A stretch of 64,000 nucleotides of DNA from Candidatus Nitrotoga sp. 1052 (GTDB lineage Bacteria; Pseudomonadota; Gammaproteobacteria; Burkholderiales; Gallionellaceae): assembly GCF_927312905.1 (NCBI RefSeq), contig NZ_CAKMHQ010000031.1:39651-103650 (forward strand). The letters are read 5' to 3'. Positions 43,907 to 52,491 of the stretch are shown here, piece after piece. Each line of letters opens with the position of its first letter. Position 1 is the first letter of the stretch. The translations under genes were made by a program, and so were the position numbers. The notes under the pieces were generated by a model that searched no databases, was not told the DNA's origin, and was given only the letters and a program-made list of their open reading frames with translations.

Positions 43907-44841
43907 AATTTTTCGTCTTGAGTGATTTGCATAAATACATCTTCTAGTCGTGTTCGCAGCGGAACGAGTTGCTCCGCTTGCCAGCCATGTTGTGCGGCGA
44001 GCGCGAGCAGAGCAGCGCTTGGGTTTGTGTTGGCTGCATGCAGAATGCGGAACTGTGTGGCGGAAAGCTGGTCTACTTGCTGTACTTCGGCAATGGCTTG
44101 CAATACGGAAAGTGCAGGCGGCGCCAGCAGAGTGACGATGAAGCCTGGTTGACTGCCGTATTGCTGCATTTTTGTGCTGCTGTCGCCGTAAATTAGGCGA
44201 CCGTGATGCATAATTTCGACGCGGTCGCAAATGCTTTCCACTTCGCCCAGCAGATGGGTAGAAAGGATAACGCTGTGCATATTCCCCAGTTCGCGGATCA
44301 AGGTGCGGATGTCGCGGATCTGAGATGGGTCAAGGCCAACGGTGGGCTCGTCGAGAATGATTACTTCTGGTTGATGGATGATTGCTTGCGCAATGCCGAC
44401 ACGTTGCTGATAGCCTTTGGATAGTGTCCCGATGATTTTTTTTCCACTGTCCTGTAAGCCGCAACGGCGCTTGGTCTCGGTCAAAGCATCCGCAATCTGC
44501 GCACGGGGTACACGATGCAGTTTTGCGGCGAATATAAGGAAATCATTTACGCTCATTTCCCGGTATAGAGGCGGCGTTTCTGGCAAGAATCCGGTTTGCG
44601 CCTTGGCATTTTGGGGCTGGCGTGTGAGGTCGAAGCCGCATATCTCAATTTGCCCCGAATGCGGCAGCAGTGCGCCGGTCAGCATTTGTAGCGTAGTACT
44701 TTTGCCGGCTCCGTTGTGCCCAAGCAGGCCAAGCACCTCGCCATGCCGAAGTTCTAACGATACGCCATGGATGACCTCGCGTTGACCGAAGCGGCGAATC
44801 AGGTTGCGCGCAGATAGGGTGATTGGTGCAGTGACTGACAT
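43903..44841 (-). CDS. Gld-type ABC transporter ATPase
   Basis: The 312-aa ABC ATPase powers the adjacent permease. Walker A is GHNGAGKST (41-49), the Q-loop region is TGFLPETPPLYREM, the signature is LSKGYQQR (about 139-146), Walker B is VIILDEP and the switch His is in VILSTHLL. A C-terminal extension after about 220 is typical of GldA/CcmA-like subunits. It is first in a three-gene operon read on the - strand. The 300-bp upstream region, divergent from the TPR gene, should hold the promoter. Known Gld-type systems serve gliding motility or envelope export; the role here is open. Confidence 0.92.
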   Translation of the reverse strand: MSVTAPITLSARNLIRRFGQREVIHGVSLELRHGEVLGLLGHNGAGKSTTLQMLTGALLPHSGQIEICGFDLTRQPQNAKAQTGFLPETPPLYREMSVNDFLIFAAKLHRVPRAQIADALTETKRRCGLQDSGKKIIGTLSKGYQQRVGIAQAIIHQPEVIILDEPTVGLDPSQIRDIRTLIRELGNMHSVILSTHLLGEVESICDRVEIMHHGRLIYGDSSTKMQQYGSQPGFIVTLLAPPALSVLQAIAEVQQVDQLSATQFRILHAANTNPSAALLALAAQHGWQAEQLVPLRTRLEDVFMQITQDEKL

Positions 44842-45139
44842 TTATTGCTGATGCAGATTGTATGGAAAGGTGAATATAACCTAATATGTCGTTGTACATC
44901 AAAATGAAATTATTCAATCATGTCGGGCAACAAAATAGGGATGTTTCTAAGAAATTTATAGTTTTATTATATAAAACACGGACATAAAACACGGAAATAC
45001 TTCGCGGCGATGCATTTGGGTGCTCTTCGAATCTGAGTTACCCTTAGCTTTGACGCAATTTAAAAGTGACGAGGGCTCAATCAGAGGGCATATGCAATTC
45101 CATGATTTTTTTATTTTTTAAAATACCTACCTATTAAAT

Positions 45140-46858
45140 ATGATGAATTTAAAACATAACATAGTTGTTGTTGCATTGTTGTTGGTTTCTTGTGCGCACG
45201 CGTCGCAGCAGGACACGGGGCAAGCGGAGAAACCGGGATTTGAAGCTGAAAAGCAAGCGGAACTGCCCAAGCAGGAATTGACTGAGCAGGTACTCTATGA
45301 GTATCTTTTGAGTGAAATGGCCCTGCAGCGCGGCCAGCCTGAGTTGGCTGCGCAGCTTTACCTAAAGCTGGCCAACTCCACGCGTGATCCGCGCGTGGCA
45401 CGCTATGCTGCACATTTGGCTTTTGAGACGCGCCAAATGGATAAAGCGATGGAAGCATTCAATCTGTGGCTGGAAATAGAACCAAATTCACTGCTGGCGA
45501 AACAGGCTCTGGCCACCTTGCTGATAAGTGGCGGCAAGCTGGATGAGGCACGCCCGCATCTTTTAAGTCTTTTGGCGGCAACGACGGAGAATGTCGGAAA
45601 TATTTTTATGCGTATTTCCCCAATGATCGCAAGTTATCCCGATAAAAGTGCCGCATTCAATTTACTTCGTGAATTGGCGCAACCTTATCCGCGCGTGGCG
45701 GAGGCGCGTTGGGCGCTGGCACAAGTAGCAGAAGCCGCAGGTAAACACGAGTTAGCCTTGGAAGAAGCCCGGCAGGCATACGCCTTGCGCCCGGAATGGG
45801 ATAGTGCCGTGCTACTCAACGCACAATTGCTACAGGGTGTGGCGCCACAGCAGGCATTGACATTGCTGAAAAATTATCTTGAATCTTATCCTGACACCAA
45901 GGAGGTGCGCCTGTTTTATGCGCGCGCGCTGATGGAACAGAAGCAGAATCGAGAAGCGCGCGCTGAATTTCAGCGGCTGCTTAACGCATATCCAGATAAC
46001 GCCGATCTGGCGTTCGCGGTGGGACTGTTGTCGCTAGACATGGGTGAGCTGGATCGTGGTGAGAAAGAGTTGCAGCAGGCCCTCACTAATAGAAAGAAAG
46101 ATGAAAACGTAGTGTATTACTACCTTGGCCAGTTGAGTGAAGCGAAGAAGCAAGATAAAGCGGCAATGCAGAACTACAGCAAAGTAAAGGATGGGGAATA
46201 TAACTTCTCCGCGCGCTTACGCATGGCTTACCTGACCAATAAGCTGGGTAAGCTGGATGAGGCGCGACAGCTCTTGCACAAGACCGTTGCGAAGAATAAT
46301 CAGCAGCGCGTACAACTGGCCATGGTTGAGGCACAGATTCTGCGCGATGCGAAGCAATTTGAATCTGCCTATCAGGTGCTAATGCTAGGGCTGGAAAAGT
46401 TACCCAATCAACCAGACCTAATGTATGAGGCGGCGATGCTGGCGGATAAGGCCGGGAAACATGATGTGTTTGAGAAGATGATGCGAAAATTAATTGAGAT
46501 CGATCCCGGCAACGCACAAGCTTATAACGCGCTGGGCTATGGTCTGCTAGAGCGCAATGAGCGCGTGCCTGAGGCGATGAAACTGGTGGAGAAGGCCTAC
46601 CAGCTTGCCCCGGAGGACGTCGGCATCATTGACAGCATGGGTTTTGGGTATTATCGCTTGGGCAATTTGCCCAAGAGTTTGGAGTACCTGCGCCGTGCCT
46701 ATGCTGCCAATCCAGACCCGGAAATTGCTGCGCATCTCGGCGAAGTGCTGTGGGCGCAGGGCGAAAAAGAGCAAGCAAAAAAAATGTGGAGCGACGCACT
46801 AAAGGCTAATCCTGACAGTACAGTGCTGCAGGTTGTCATTAAGAAATTTACGCCTTGA
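45140..46858 (+). CDS. TPR-repeat lipoprotein
   Basis: The 572-aa protein has a signal peptide with lipobox-like VSC near residue 18, then a chain of tetratricopeptide repeats (roughly 45-570). Examples are LEIEPNSLLAKQALATLLIS, AYALRPEWDSAVLLNAQLLQ, LLNAYPDNADLAFAVGLLS, EIDPGNAQAYNALGYGLLE and QLAPEDVGIIDSMGFGYYR. It is probably anchored to an envelope membrane as a protein-protein scaffold. Its stop overlaps the lolB start, so it heads the lolB-ispE operon. This gene order recurs in betaproteobacteria, and the protein is usually annotated only as TPR protein. Either of two adjacent ATGs (45140, 45143) may be the start. Confidence 0.88.
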   Translation: MMNLKHNIVVVALLLVSCAHASQQDTGQAEKPGFEAEKQAELPKQELTEQVLYEYLLSEMALQRGQPELAAQLYLKLANSTRDPRVARYAAHLAFETRQMDKAMEAFNLWLEIEPNSLLAKQALATLLISGGKLDEARPHLLSLLAATTENVGNIFMRISPMIASYPDKSAAFNLLRELAQPYPRVAEARWALAQVAEAAGKHELALEEARQAYALRPEWDSAVLLNAQLLQGVAPQQALTLLKNYLESYPDTKEVRLFYARALMEQKQNREARAEFQRLLNAYPDNADLAFAVGLLSLDMGELDRGEKELQQALTNRKKDENVVYYYLGQLSEAKKQDKAAMQNYSKVKDGEYNFSARLRMAYLTNKLGKLDEARQLLHKTVAKNNQQRVQLAMVEAQILRDAKQFESAYQVLMLGLEKLPNQPDLMYEAAMLADKAGKHDVFEKMMRKLIEIDPGNAQAYNALGYGLLERNERVPEAMKLVEKAYQLAPEDVGIIDSMGFGYYRLGNLPKSLEYLRRAYAANPDPEIAAHLGEVLWAQGEKEQAKKMWSDALKANPDSTVLQVVIKKFTP

Positions 46859-47421
46859 TACATCGACTGTTTCTGCTGTGTCTCTTGTTGCTGGCTGGTT
46901 GCGCAAGCGCACCGCCAGCATCCCAGCAGCCCGTTACGCGACCCATGCAGTCGGAACATCTGCCTTTTGTATTGTCTGGGCGGATCGCCGTAAAACATGA
47001 AGGTGATCGATCTTTATCCGGAGTACGCTGGATGCATTATGCTGGGGCAGATGAATTCCTGCTGCTTGCACCATTTGGGCAGACTGTGGCTCGCATTCGT
47101 AGCGATATGCGGGGTGCAGTGCTGGATATGCCGTTTAAGCACTACGCAGCACAAGACGCCGACGAATTAACTCAGCAAGTGCTGGGCTGGCGTTTGCCGC
47201 TGTCTGGCTTGCGTTATTGGGTGTTGGCGTTGCCAGCGCCGAAGGGTGCATTTGACATTGAGCATGATGCTAACGGACAGGTGATACTGCTAAGCCAGGA
47301 TGGCTGGGTGATACGCTATACGCGCTATGCAGCGCAAACACCGGACAGCTTGCCATTACGTCTTGCCATGCAACGCGATGGATTGGAAATCCAATTGCTG
47401 ATCGATGAATGGGAAATATAA
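46855..47421 (+). CDS. lolB: Outer-membrane lipoprotein receptor LolB
   Basis: LolB accepts lipoproteins from periplasmic LolA and inserts them into the outer membrane. The 188-aa product has a lipobox LLAGC (Cys16), then the LolA/LolB half-barrel with FVLSGRIAVKHEGDRSLSGV, the hydrophobic DEFLLLAPFGQTVARI segment and ELTQQVLGWRLPLSGLRYWV. The TTG start at 46855 overlaps the TGA of the TPR gene (TTGA), and the 3' end overlaps ispE by 13 bp. The gene is therefore translationally coupled on both sides. Confidence 0.94.
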   Translation: MIHRLFLLCLLLLAGCASAPPASQQPVTRPMQSEHLPFVLSGRIAVKHEGDRSLSGVRWMHYAGADEFLLLAPFGQTVARIRSDMRGAVLDMPFKHYAAQDADELTQQVLGWRLPLSGLRYWVLALPAPKGAFDIEHDANGQVILLSQDGWVIRYTRYAAQTPDSLPLRLAMQRDGLEIQLLIDEWEI

Positions 47422-48275
47422 CAAACACTCTAACCTTTCCGGCACCAGCCAAGCTTAACCTTTTTTTGCATGTGGTAGGGCGCAGGATGGACGGCTATCA
47501 TCTGCTGCAAACCCTGTTTCGTTTCATTGATTTTAGTGACATGTTGCACTTCTCGCTGCGCAAAAATGGTGTGGTGCGCCGCATCAGTGCGCTTGATGGT
47601 GTGCCACAGGAACAGGATTTGTGCGTACGCGCCGCACGTCTGCTGCAAAAGGAATGCGGTTGCAGGTTGGGTGTGGACATCACTCTGGAGAAACGTATCC
47701 CTATGGGCGGTGGTTTGGGTGGCGGTAGTTCGGATGCAGCCACTACGCTCATTGCATTGAATAACCTATGGAACTTGGGGTTGTCGCGCGAACGGTTGAT
47801 GGAGATAGGCCTGTCTCTGGGTGCGGACGTACCGGTATTTGTGTTCGGTGAAAATGCCTATGCAGAAGGCATAGGTGAGCAATTGCAGGCCTACGATGTG
47901 CCGGATGCTTGGTATGTGGTGTTGTTCCCGCCAGTGCATGTCGCTACGGCAAAGGTATTTGCACACTTGGATTTTGCGAACTTGGAATTGACACGGGATG
48001 CGATTTCCCTCAGAATTCGCGGCCTTCCGCTACGGCTACCACACAACGATCTACAGTCGGTGGTATGCAGCTTATACCCGGAAGTGGCGCGGCATCTTGT
48101 TTGGCTTGAGAAATTTGCGCAAGCTCGGATGAGTGGTTCTGGTGCCTGTGTGTTTGCTGAGTTTGTTACCGAGGCACAGGCGCAAGCAGTTATAGAATAT
48201 TTGCCGTCAGACATGCGCGGTATTGTAGCGCGCGGTTTGTCGCAGCATCCACTTCGGGATTTTACCGTAATGTGA
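47409..48275 (+). CDS. ispE: 4-diphosphocytidyl-2-C-methyl-D-erythritol kinase
   Basis: IspE phosphorylates CDP-methylerythritol in the MEP isoprenoid pathway, upstream of ubiquinone and undecaprenyl lipids. The 288-aa GHMP kinase has PAPAKLNLFLHV (Lys15), DGYHLLQTLF, the glycine-rich ATP loop PMGGGLGGGSSDA (98-110), LGADVPVF (Asp140) and the C-terminal MSGSGACVFAEF motif. Both catalytic residues of the family (Lys and Asp) are present. The start overlaps lolB. A tRNA-Gln gene and then prs follow, a standard betaproteobacterial order. Confidence 0.96.
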   Translation: MGNITNTLTFPAPAKLNLFLHVVGRRMDGYHLLQTLFRFIDFSDMLHFSLRKNGVVRRISALDGVPQEQDLCVRAARLLQKECGCRLGVDITLEKRIPMGGGLGGGSSDAATTLIALNNLWNLGLSRERLMEIGLSLGADVPVFVFGENAYAEGIGEQLQAYDVPDAWYVVLFPPVHVATAKVFAHLDFANLELTRDAISLRIRGLPLRLPHNDLQSVVCSLYPEVARHLVWLEKFAQARMSGSGACVFAEFVTEAQAQAVIEYLPSDMRGIVARGLSQHPLRDFTVM

Positions 48276-48288
48276 AATGCAAGATTAT

Positions 48289-48363
48289 TGGGGAGTCGCC
48301 AAGTGGTAAGGCACCGGATTTTGATTCCGGCATTCGTAGGTTCGATCCCTACCTCCCCAGCCA
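48289..48363 (+). tRNA. tRNA-Gln (UUG)
   Basis: A complete 75-nt cloverleaf including an encoded CCA end. The acceptor TGGGGAG pairs with CTCCCCA, and the discriminator is G. The anticodon stem CCGGA/TCCGG encloses the 7-nt loop TTTTGAT, placing anticodon TTG at 48321-48323. The T arm contains GTAGGTTCGATCCCTAC. The weak first U-A pair of the acceptor is a known identity feature of glutamine tRNAs. It lies 13 bases after ispE and so may be processed from the ispE transcript; a terminator follows. Confidence 0.96.
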
Positions 48364-48386
48364 GTTTGAAGGATGTTGCTTGTTTG

Positions 48387-48410
48387 GGGCGCTTGCGCCC
48401 GTTTTTATTT
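48387..48410 (+). terminator. Intrinsic terminator between tRNA-Gln and prs
   Basis: A perfect 6-bp all-GC stem GGGCGC/GCGCCC with a 2-nt nominal loop (four effective) is followed by GTTTTTATTT. It lies 24 bases after the tRNA and 10 bases before the prs start. It should end the ispE-tRNA transcript or attenuate read-through into prs. Confidence 0.8.
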
Positions 48411-48419
48411 AAGGGGAGC

Positions 48420-49373
48420 ATGGTGTCCGACGACAGCTTGATGGTGTTCACCGGTAATGCCAATCCTAAGCTTGCGCAACATGTAGCGCAGCACCTTAAT
48501 ATTCAGCTTGGGCGAGCCACCGTTGGCCGTTTTTCAGACGGCGAGGTGATGATAGAAATTCTCGACAACGTGCGCGGCAAAGACGTGTTTGTTCTGCAAT
48601 CAACATGCGCCCCAACCAACGATAATCTGATGGAAGTGCTGGTAATGGTGGATGCCCTTAAACGTGCTTCCGCTGGACGGATCATCGCCGCGCTACCCTA
48701 TTTTGGCTATGCCCGGCAGGATCGACGTCCGCGTTCCGCGCGCGTGGCGATTACTGCCAAGGTGGTGGCGAACATGCTTAGCGGTGTTGGCGTAGATCGC
48801 GTTCTAACCATGGATTTGCATTCGGATCAGATACAGGGGTTTTTCGATATTCCTGTGGACAACATCTACGCTAGCCCGATTTTGTTGGCAGATGTGTGGA
48901 AGCATGATTACCAAAATCTGGTGGTGGTCTCACCGGACGTGGGCGGCGTAGTGCGTGCGCGTGCATTGGCCAAGCGTTTGGAAGCTGATCTCACCATCAT
49001 CGACAAGCGTCGCCCCAAGCCCAACGTGGCCAAGGTGATGAACATCATTGGTGAAGTGGCAGACCGAACCTGTTTGATCATGGACGACTTGGTAGATACT
49101 GGTAATACCTTATGCGAGGCCGCTGATGCACTGAAAGCCAAGGGTGCGGAGAAGGTGGTGGCGTATTGCACACACCCGGTGCTGTCAGGTTCGGCGATTG
49201 AGCGCATAGAAAATTCCGCAATAGATGAACTGGTCGTAACCGACACTATCCCGTTGAGCAATGAGGCTATAGCTTGCAAGCGTATTCGCCAGTTGAGTGT
49301 GGCTGAGCTGCTGGCCGAAACAATTCGTCGCATCCATGCGGAAGAATCCGTCAGCTCATTATTTATGGAATAG
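48420..49373 (+). CDS. prs: Ribose-phosphate pyrophosphokinase
   Basis: Prs makes PRPP from ribose 5-phosphate and ATP for nucleotide, histidine and tryptophan synthesis. The 317-aa class I enzyme shows [13 protein letters not shown], the GRFSDGE loop, [10 protein letters not shown] (ATP-binding RQD 99-101), [22 protein letters not shown] and the PRPP loop [10 protein letters not shown] (about 219-228). ATG at 48420 (or GTG at 48423) follows AAGGGGAG. The open frame extends upstream through the tRNA, but that part is not protein. rplY follows at 83 bp, as in most betaproteobacteria. Confidence 0.97.
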   Translation: MVSDDSLMVFTGNANPKLAQHVAQHLNIQLGRATVGRFSDGEVMIEILDNVRGKDVFVLQSTCAPTNDNLMEVLVMVDALKRASAGRIIAALPYFGYARQDRRPRSARVAITAKVVANMLSGVGVDRVLTMDLHSDQIQGFFDIPVDNIYASPILLADVWKHDYQNLVVVSPDVGGVVRARALAKRLEADLTIIDKRRPKPNVAKVMNIIGEVADRTCLIMDDLVDTGNTLCEAADALKAKGAEKVVAYCTHPVLSGSAIERIENSAIDELVVTDTIPLSNEAIACKRIRQLSVAELLAETIRRIHAEESVSSLFME

Positions 49374-49456
49374 TTTTTGTGGCTGTCATGTTGACTGCCG
49401 CGTAACCTGGAATTGCCTGGTCGCGGGTGATTCCGAATTTGAAGTGGAGAAACAAA

Positions 49457-50116
49457 ATGAAAATCGAACTAAGCGCAATATCCCGCAAGGCGCAAGGAAC
49501 GGGTGCGAGCCGCCGTCTGCGCAAGACTGGCCGTGTGCCTGGTATCGTGTATGGTGGTGTTGAGCCTACGCTGATTGACCTTGATCACAACAATCTGTAT
49601 CACAGCCTACGTAAGGAAGGGTTCCATGCTTCCATATTGACACTTGATTTGGATGGCAAAAAAGAGCAAGTGTTGTTGCGTGATTTTCAAATGCATCCAT
49701 TTCGCCAGCAAGTGCAACATATCGATTTTCAGCGCGTGGAATCAAATAAGAAGATCCATATGAAAGTGCCATTGCACTTTGTAAATGCCGATATCGCCCC
49801 TGGGGTGAAGCTGAACGGAGGTATCGTCTCTCACGTGATGAATGATCTGAATATTGCTTGCTTGCCGGCTGACTTGCCCGAATTTATCGAGGTCGATCTG
49901 TCCACTCTGGCGCTGAATCATCCCATCCATGTGTCCGACCTCAATTTCCCTAAAGGCGTAGAAGCGGCAGGTATCCATATTGGAGATGCCGTAGTGGCCA
50001 CTGTCCAGGTACCGCGTGGCGCGGTTGAAGCAGAAGCATTGGCAGCGGCTGCAGCAGTAGCTGCCGCTCCTGCTGATGCGAAAGCTGCGGCGAAACCTGC
50101 GGCGAAATCTAAGTAG
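49457..50116 (+). CDS. rplY: Ribosomal protein bL25, long (Ctc/TL5) form
   Basis: bL25 binds 5S rRNA in the large subunit. The 219-aa long form has an N-terminal L25 domain (about 1-95, with [20 protein letters not shown]) and a C-terminal beta domain (about 100-190, with LKVPLHF-like [17 protein letters not shown] and [17 protein letters not shown]). It ends in a low-complexity Ala/Lys tail. ATG at 49457 has TGGAG seven bases upstream; an in-frame start at 49427 adds ten unneeded residues. It probably shares a transcript with prs, ended by the terminator at 50133. Confidence 0.96.
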   Translation: MKIELSAISRKAQGTGASRRLRKTGRVPGIVYGGVEPTLIDLDHNNLYHSLRKEGFHASILTLDLDGKKEQVLLRDFQMHPFRQQVQHIDFQRVESNKKIHMKVPLHFVNADIAPGVKLNGGIVSHVMNDLNIACLPADLPEFIEVDLSTLALNHPIHVSDLNFPKGVEAAGIHIGDAVVATVQVPRGAVEAEALAAAAAVAAAPADAKAAAKPAAKSK

Positions 50117-50132
50117 CATAGGTATTACAATT

Positions 50133-50173
50133 AAAAACCCGCCACGCACTTTCTGAGTGCATGGCGGGTTTTT
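50133..50173 (+). terminator. Strong intrinsic terminator after rplY
   Basis: The stem ACCCGCCACGCACT/AGTGCATGGCGGGT has a single C-A mismatch and is closed by A/T pairs. The loop is ttctg, and TTTTTAA follows the stem. It lies 17 bases after the rplY stop. The right arm sits just before the pth start, so pth needs its own promoter or read-through. Confidence 0.9.
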
Positions 50174-50213
50174 AACATGTCGTGAACGGTTTTTCACATG
50201 GTGTGAACTGAAA

Positions 50214-50789
50214 ATGAGTGAAATCAAGTTAATTGTCGGGCTGGGTAATCCCGGTCGTGAATATGATTTCACCCGGCACAACGCTGGATTCTGGTGGGTG
50301 GACACGTTCGCGCGCATGCGCCAATTCACGTTCAAGGCCGAAAGCAAGTTCCACGGTTTGGTCGCGCGCGGCCACGTGGATGGTCGTGAATTATTCCTGC
50401 TGAAGCCGCAAACCTTTATGAATATCAGTGGCCGCGCAGTGGGGGCGCTGACACAGTTCTACAAAATCGAACCTCGACACATCTTGGTAGTTCATGATGA
50501 ACTTGATTTGCCGCCGGGCAGCGTCAAGCTTAAACTCGGTGGTGGTCACGGCGGACACAACGGCTTGAAGGACATCTTTGCGCATCTTGGCACGCGCGAT
50601 TTTTGGCGGCTGCGTATCGGCATTGGTCATCCTGGTGAACGTGCAGACGTAGTTAATTATGTGCTGAATGCCCCGCGCCGTGAAGAAGCGGAGTTAATTG
50701 AGCACGCCATGCAGCGTGCGCTGGATGTGGTTCCCCTGATAGTCGATGGCAAGCTGAAAGCGGCAATGCTGAAGTTGCACAGTAATTAA
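50214..50789 (+). CDS. pth: Peptidyl-tRNA hydrolase
   Basis: Pth rescues peptidyl-tRNAs that drop off ribosomes by hydrolysing the ester bond. The 191-aa enzyme has all catalytic residues: Asn12 in GLGNPGREY, His22 in TRHNAGFWWVD, Asn70 in KPQTFMNISG and Asp95 in HDELDLPPG. The glycine-rich LGGGHGGHNGLKDI is also present. ATG at 50214 gives MSEIKLIVGLGNPG. Starts further up lie in the preceding terminator and are rejected. ychF follows by 15 bp, a widely conserved pair. Confidence 0.97.
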   Translation: MSEIKLIVGLGNPGREYDFTRHNAGFWWVDTFARMRQFTFKAESKFHGLVARGHVDGRELFLLKPQTFMNISGRAVGALTQFYKIEPRHILVVHDELDLPPGSVKLKLGGGHGGHNGLKDIFAHLGTRDFWRLRIGIGHPGERADVVNYVLNAPRREEAELIEHAMQRALDVVPLIVDGKLKAAMLKLHSN

Positions 50790-50804
50790 TTTTAAGGAAT
50801 ATTC

Positions 50805-51896
50805 ATGAGTCTGAAATGCGGAATCGTCGGTCTGCCCAATGTAGGCAAGTCCACCTTATTCAATGCACTCACCAAGGCGGGTATAGCGGCGGAGAATTAT
50901 CCGTTTTGTACTATTGAACCTAACGTCGGCATTGTGGAAGTTCCGGATGCGCGGATGCAGGCGCTGGCCGATATCGTCAAGCCGCAGAAAATGCAATATG
51001 CCATCACAGAGTTCGTGGACATTGCCGGACTGGTGGCCGGGGCATCCAAGGGCGAAGGCTTGGGTAATCAATTTCTCGCCAACATTCGTGAGACCGATGG
51101 CATTTTGAATGTGGTGCGCTGTTTCGAGGACGACAACGTCATTCACGTGGCGGGCAAGGTAGATCCGATTTCCGACGTTGAAACGATCGTAACGGAACTG
51201 GCGCTGGCGGATATGACAACGGTGGAAAAAGCCCAGTTGCGTAACTCCAAGGCTGCACGCTCCGGCGACAAAGAAGCTGCTAAGTTTGGTGAATTGCTGG
51301 ATCAGGTTGCTACCCATTTAAACCAAGGCAAACCTGCGCGCATGATGAAGCTGGATGCGGCGCAGCTCGCCTCGCTTAAGCCGCTGTGCCTGCTCACGAT
51401 TAAGCCTGCCATGTACGTGGCCAATGTGGCTGAAGATGGTTTTAAAAATAATCCATTATTGACGCGGCTGGAAGAGTTCGCCGCACGTGAAGGTGCTCCG
51501 GTAGTGGCGATTTGCGCAGCGCTGGAGTCAGAAATTTCAGAGCTTTCAGACGAAGATAAAAAAGAATTCCTGGCCGACGTCGGTTTGGAAGAACCAGGTC
51601 TAAACCGACTGATTCGCGTGGCATATAAGCTGTTAGGTTTGCAAACCTACTTTACCGCCGGAGTGAAAGAAGTGCGCGCCTGGACGATTCATATAGGCGA
51701 TACCGCACCGCAGGCCGCGGGCGTCATTCATAATGATTTCGAGCATGGCTTTATTCGCGCCGAAGTGATCAGCTATGAGGATTTCATTGCCTGCAAGGGC
51801 GAGGCAGGCGCAAAAGAGAAAGGGAAAATGCGGTTGGAAGGCAAGGATTATTTGGTACAAGATGGCGATGTTATGCACTTCCGCTTCAACGTCTAA
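50805..51896 (+). CDS. ychF: Redox-regulated ATPase/GTPase YchF (OLA1)
   Basis: YchF is a ribosome-associated P-loop NTPase of the Obg family that prefers ATP. The 363-aa product has the G1 loop GLPNVGKST (9-17), switch [16 protein letters not shown]3 [16 protein letters not shown], the altered G4 region, and a C-terminal TGS-like domain ([20 protein letters not shown] to DVMHFRFNV). AAGGA precedes the ATG. It ends the conserved block and is followed by a terminator. Confidence 0.97.
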   Translation: MSLKCGIVGLPNVGKSTLFNALTKAGIAAENYPFCTIEPNVGIVEVPDARMQALADIVKPQKMQYAITEFVDIAGLVAGASKGEGLGNQFLANIRETDGILNVVRCFEDDNVIHVAGKVDPISDVETIVTELALADMTTVEKAQLRNSKAARSGDKEAAKFGELLDQVATHLNQGKPARMMKLDAAQLASLKPLCLLTIKPAMYVANVAEDGFKNNPLLTRLEEFAAREGAPVVAICAALESEISELSDEDKKEFLADVGLEEPGLNRLIRVAYKLLGLQTYFTAGVKEVRAWTIHIGDTAPQAAGVIHNDFEHGFIRAEVISYEDFIACKGEAGAKEKGKMRLEGKDYLVQDGDVMHFRFNV

Positions 51897-51944
51897 GCTG
51901 TTTTAGGTGGCCTATGCCATCCGATGCCGTCCAGATAAACCAAC

Positions 51945-51972
51945 AAAAGCCCTGTAGATGCTGGGCTTTTTT
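51945..51972 (+). terminator. Intrinsic terminator after ychF
   Basis: AAAAGCCC pairs with GGGCTTTT around a 10-nt loop, followed by two further T. It lies 48 bases after the ychF stop codon and closes the pth-ychF transcript. Confidence 0.8.
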
Positions 51973-52491
51973 GCTTTATGTCATTCAATATTGCGCATTG
52001 CCATACAGTATAAAAGCTGGTATGCCATAAAATAACCCAGGCTGTGGATCCCAAACCGAGGATTCTAAGTTCTGGCTGCAGGTAGTCACTGAGCTGAAGA
52101 CGCGAGGCGTGCAAGATATCTTTATCGTCTGCGTCGATGGACTCAAAGGCTTCCCGGAAGCCATCGAGGCAGTCTATCCGCGATTGGATCCTGGCTCTGG
52201 CAAATTCCACTGCGATGCTGCTGCACTAAAATTCATGCTGTCTAACATTCGCTTCATCAAATGCATACCTCCCATGCACTGACTTCATTCGAGGTGAATT
52301 AGATCTCGAAGGGTGATGAAGCTTCCGACGCTTGAGCTAAAAATTCAACTTATCTCATTGCTGTAATATTATTTTATATAATTGATTATATAGTAAAATA
52401 TAAAATTTAAGATCACTTAATAATACCTTGCATCGGCTAATGAATTATTTGGGTTTAATGGACTCACTTTCCAATGGTCAACCAGGTTAAA
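51973..52491. other. AT-rich interval with transposase fragment
   Basis: About 500 bases between the ychF terminator and the glycosyl-transfer cluster. The first half holds an IS256-type fragment. The second half (about 52320-52470) is extremely AT-rich and probably contains the promoter of the cluster. No gene is supported here. Confidence 0.55.
52052..52203 (+). pseudogene. IS256-family transposase fragment
   Basis: The reading [20 protein letters not shown] then [19 protein letters not shown] is the central part of a Mutator/IS256 transposase, including the catalytic-Asp [12 protein letters not shown] motif. It lacks both the N-terminal half and everything after YPR, where the frame continues into unrelated residues. 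No inverted-repeat ends were found. It is a short internal remnant. Confidence 0.8.

Noticed and set aside
48288..48419. N-terminal extension of prs
   Set aside because: The frame stays open through the tRNA-Gln and the terminator hairpin, but those are RNA features; PRPP synthetases start at the [12 protein letters not shown] region.
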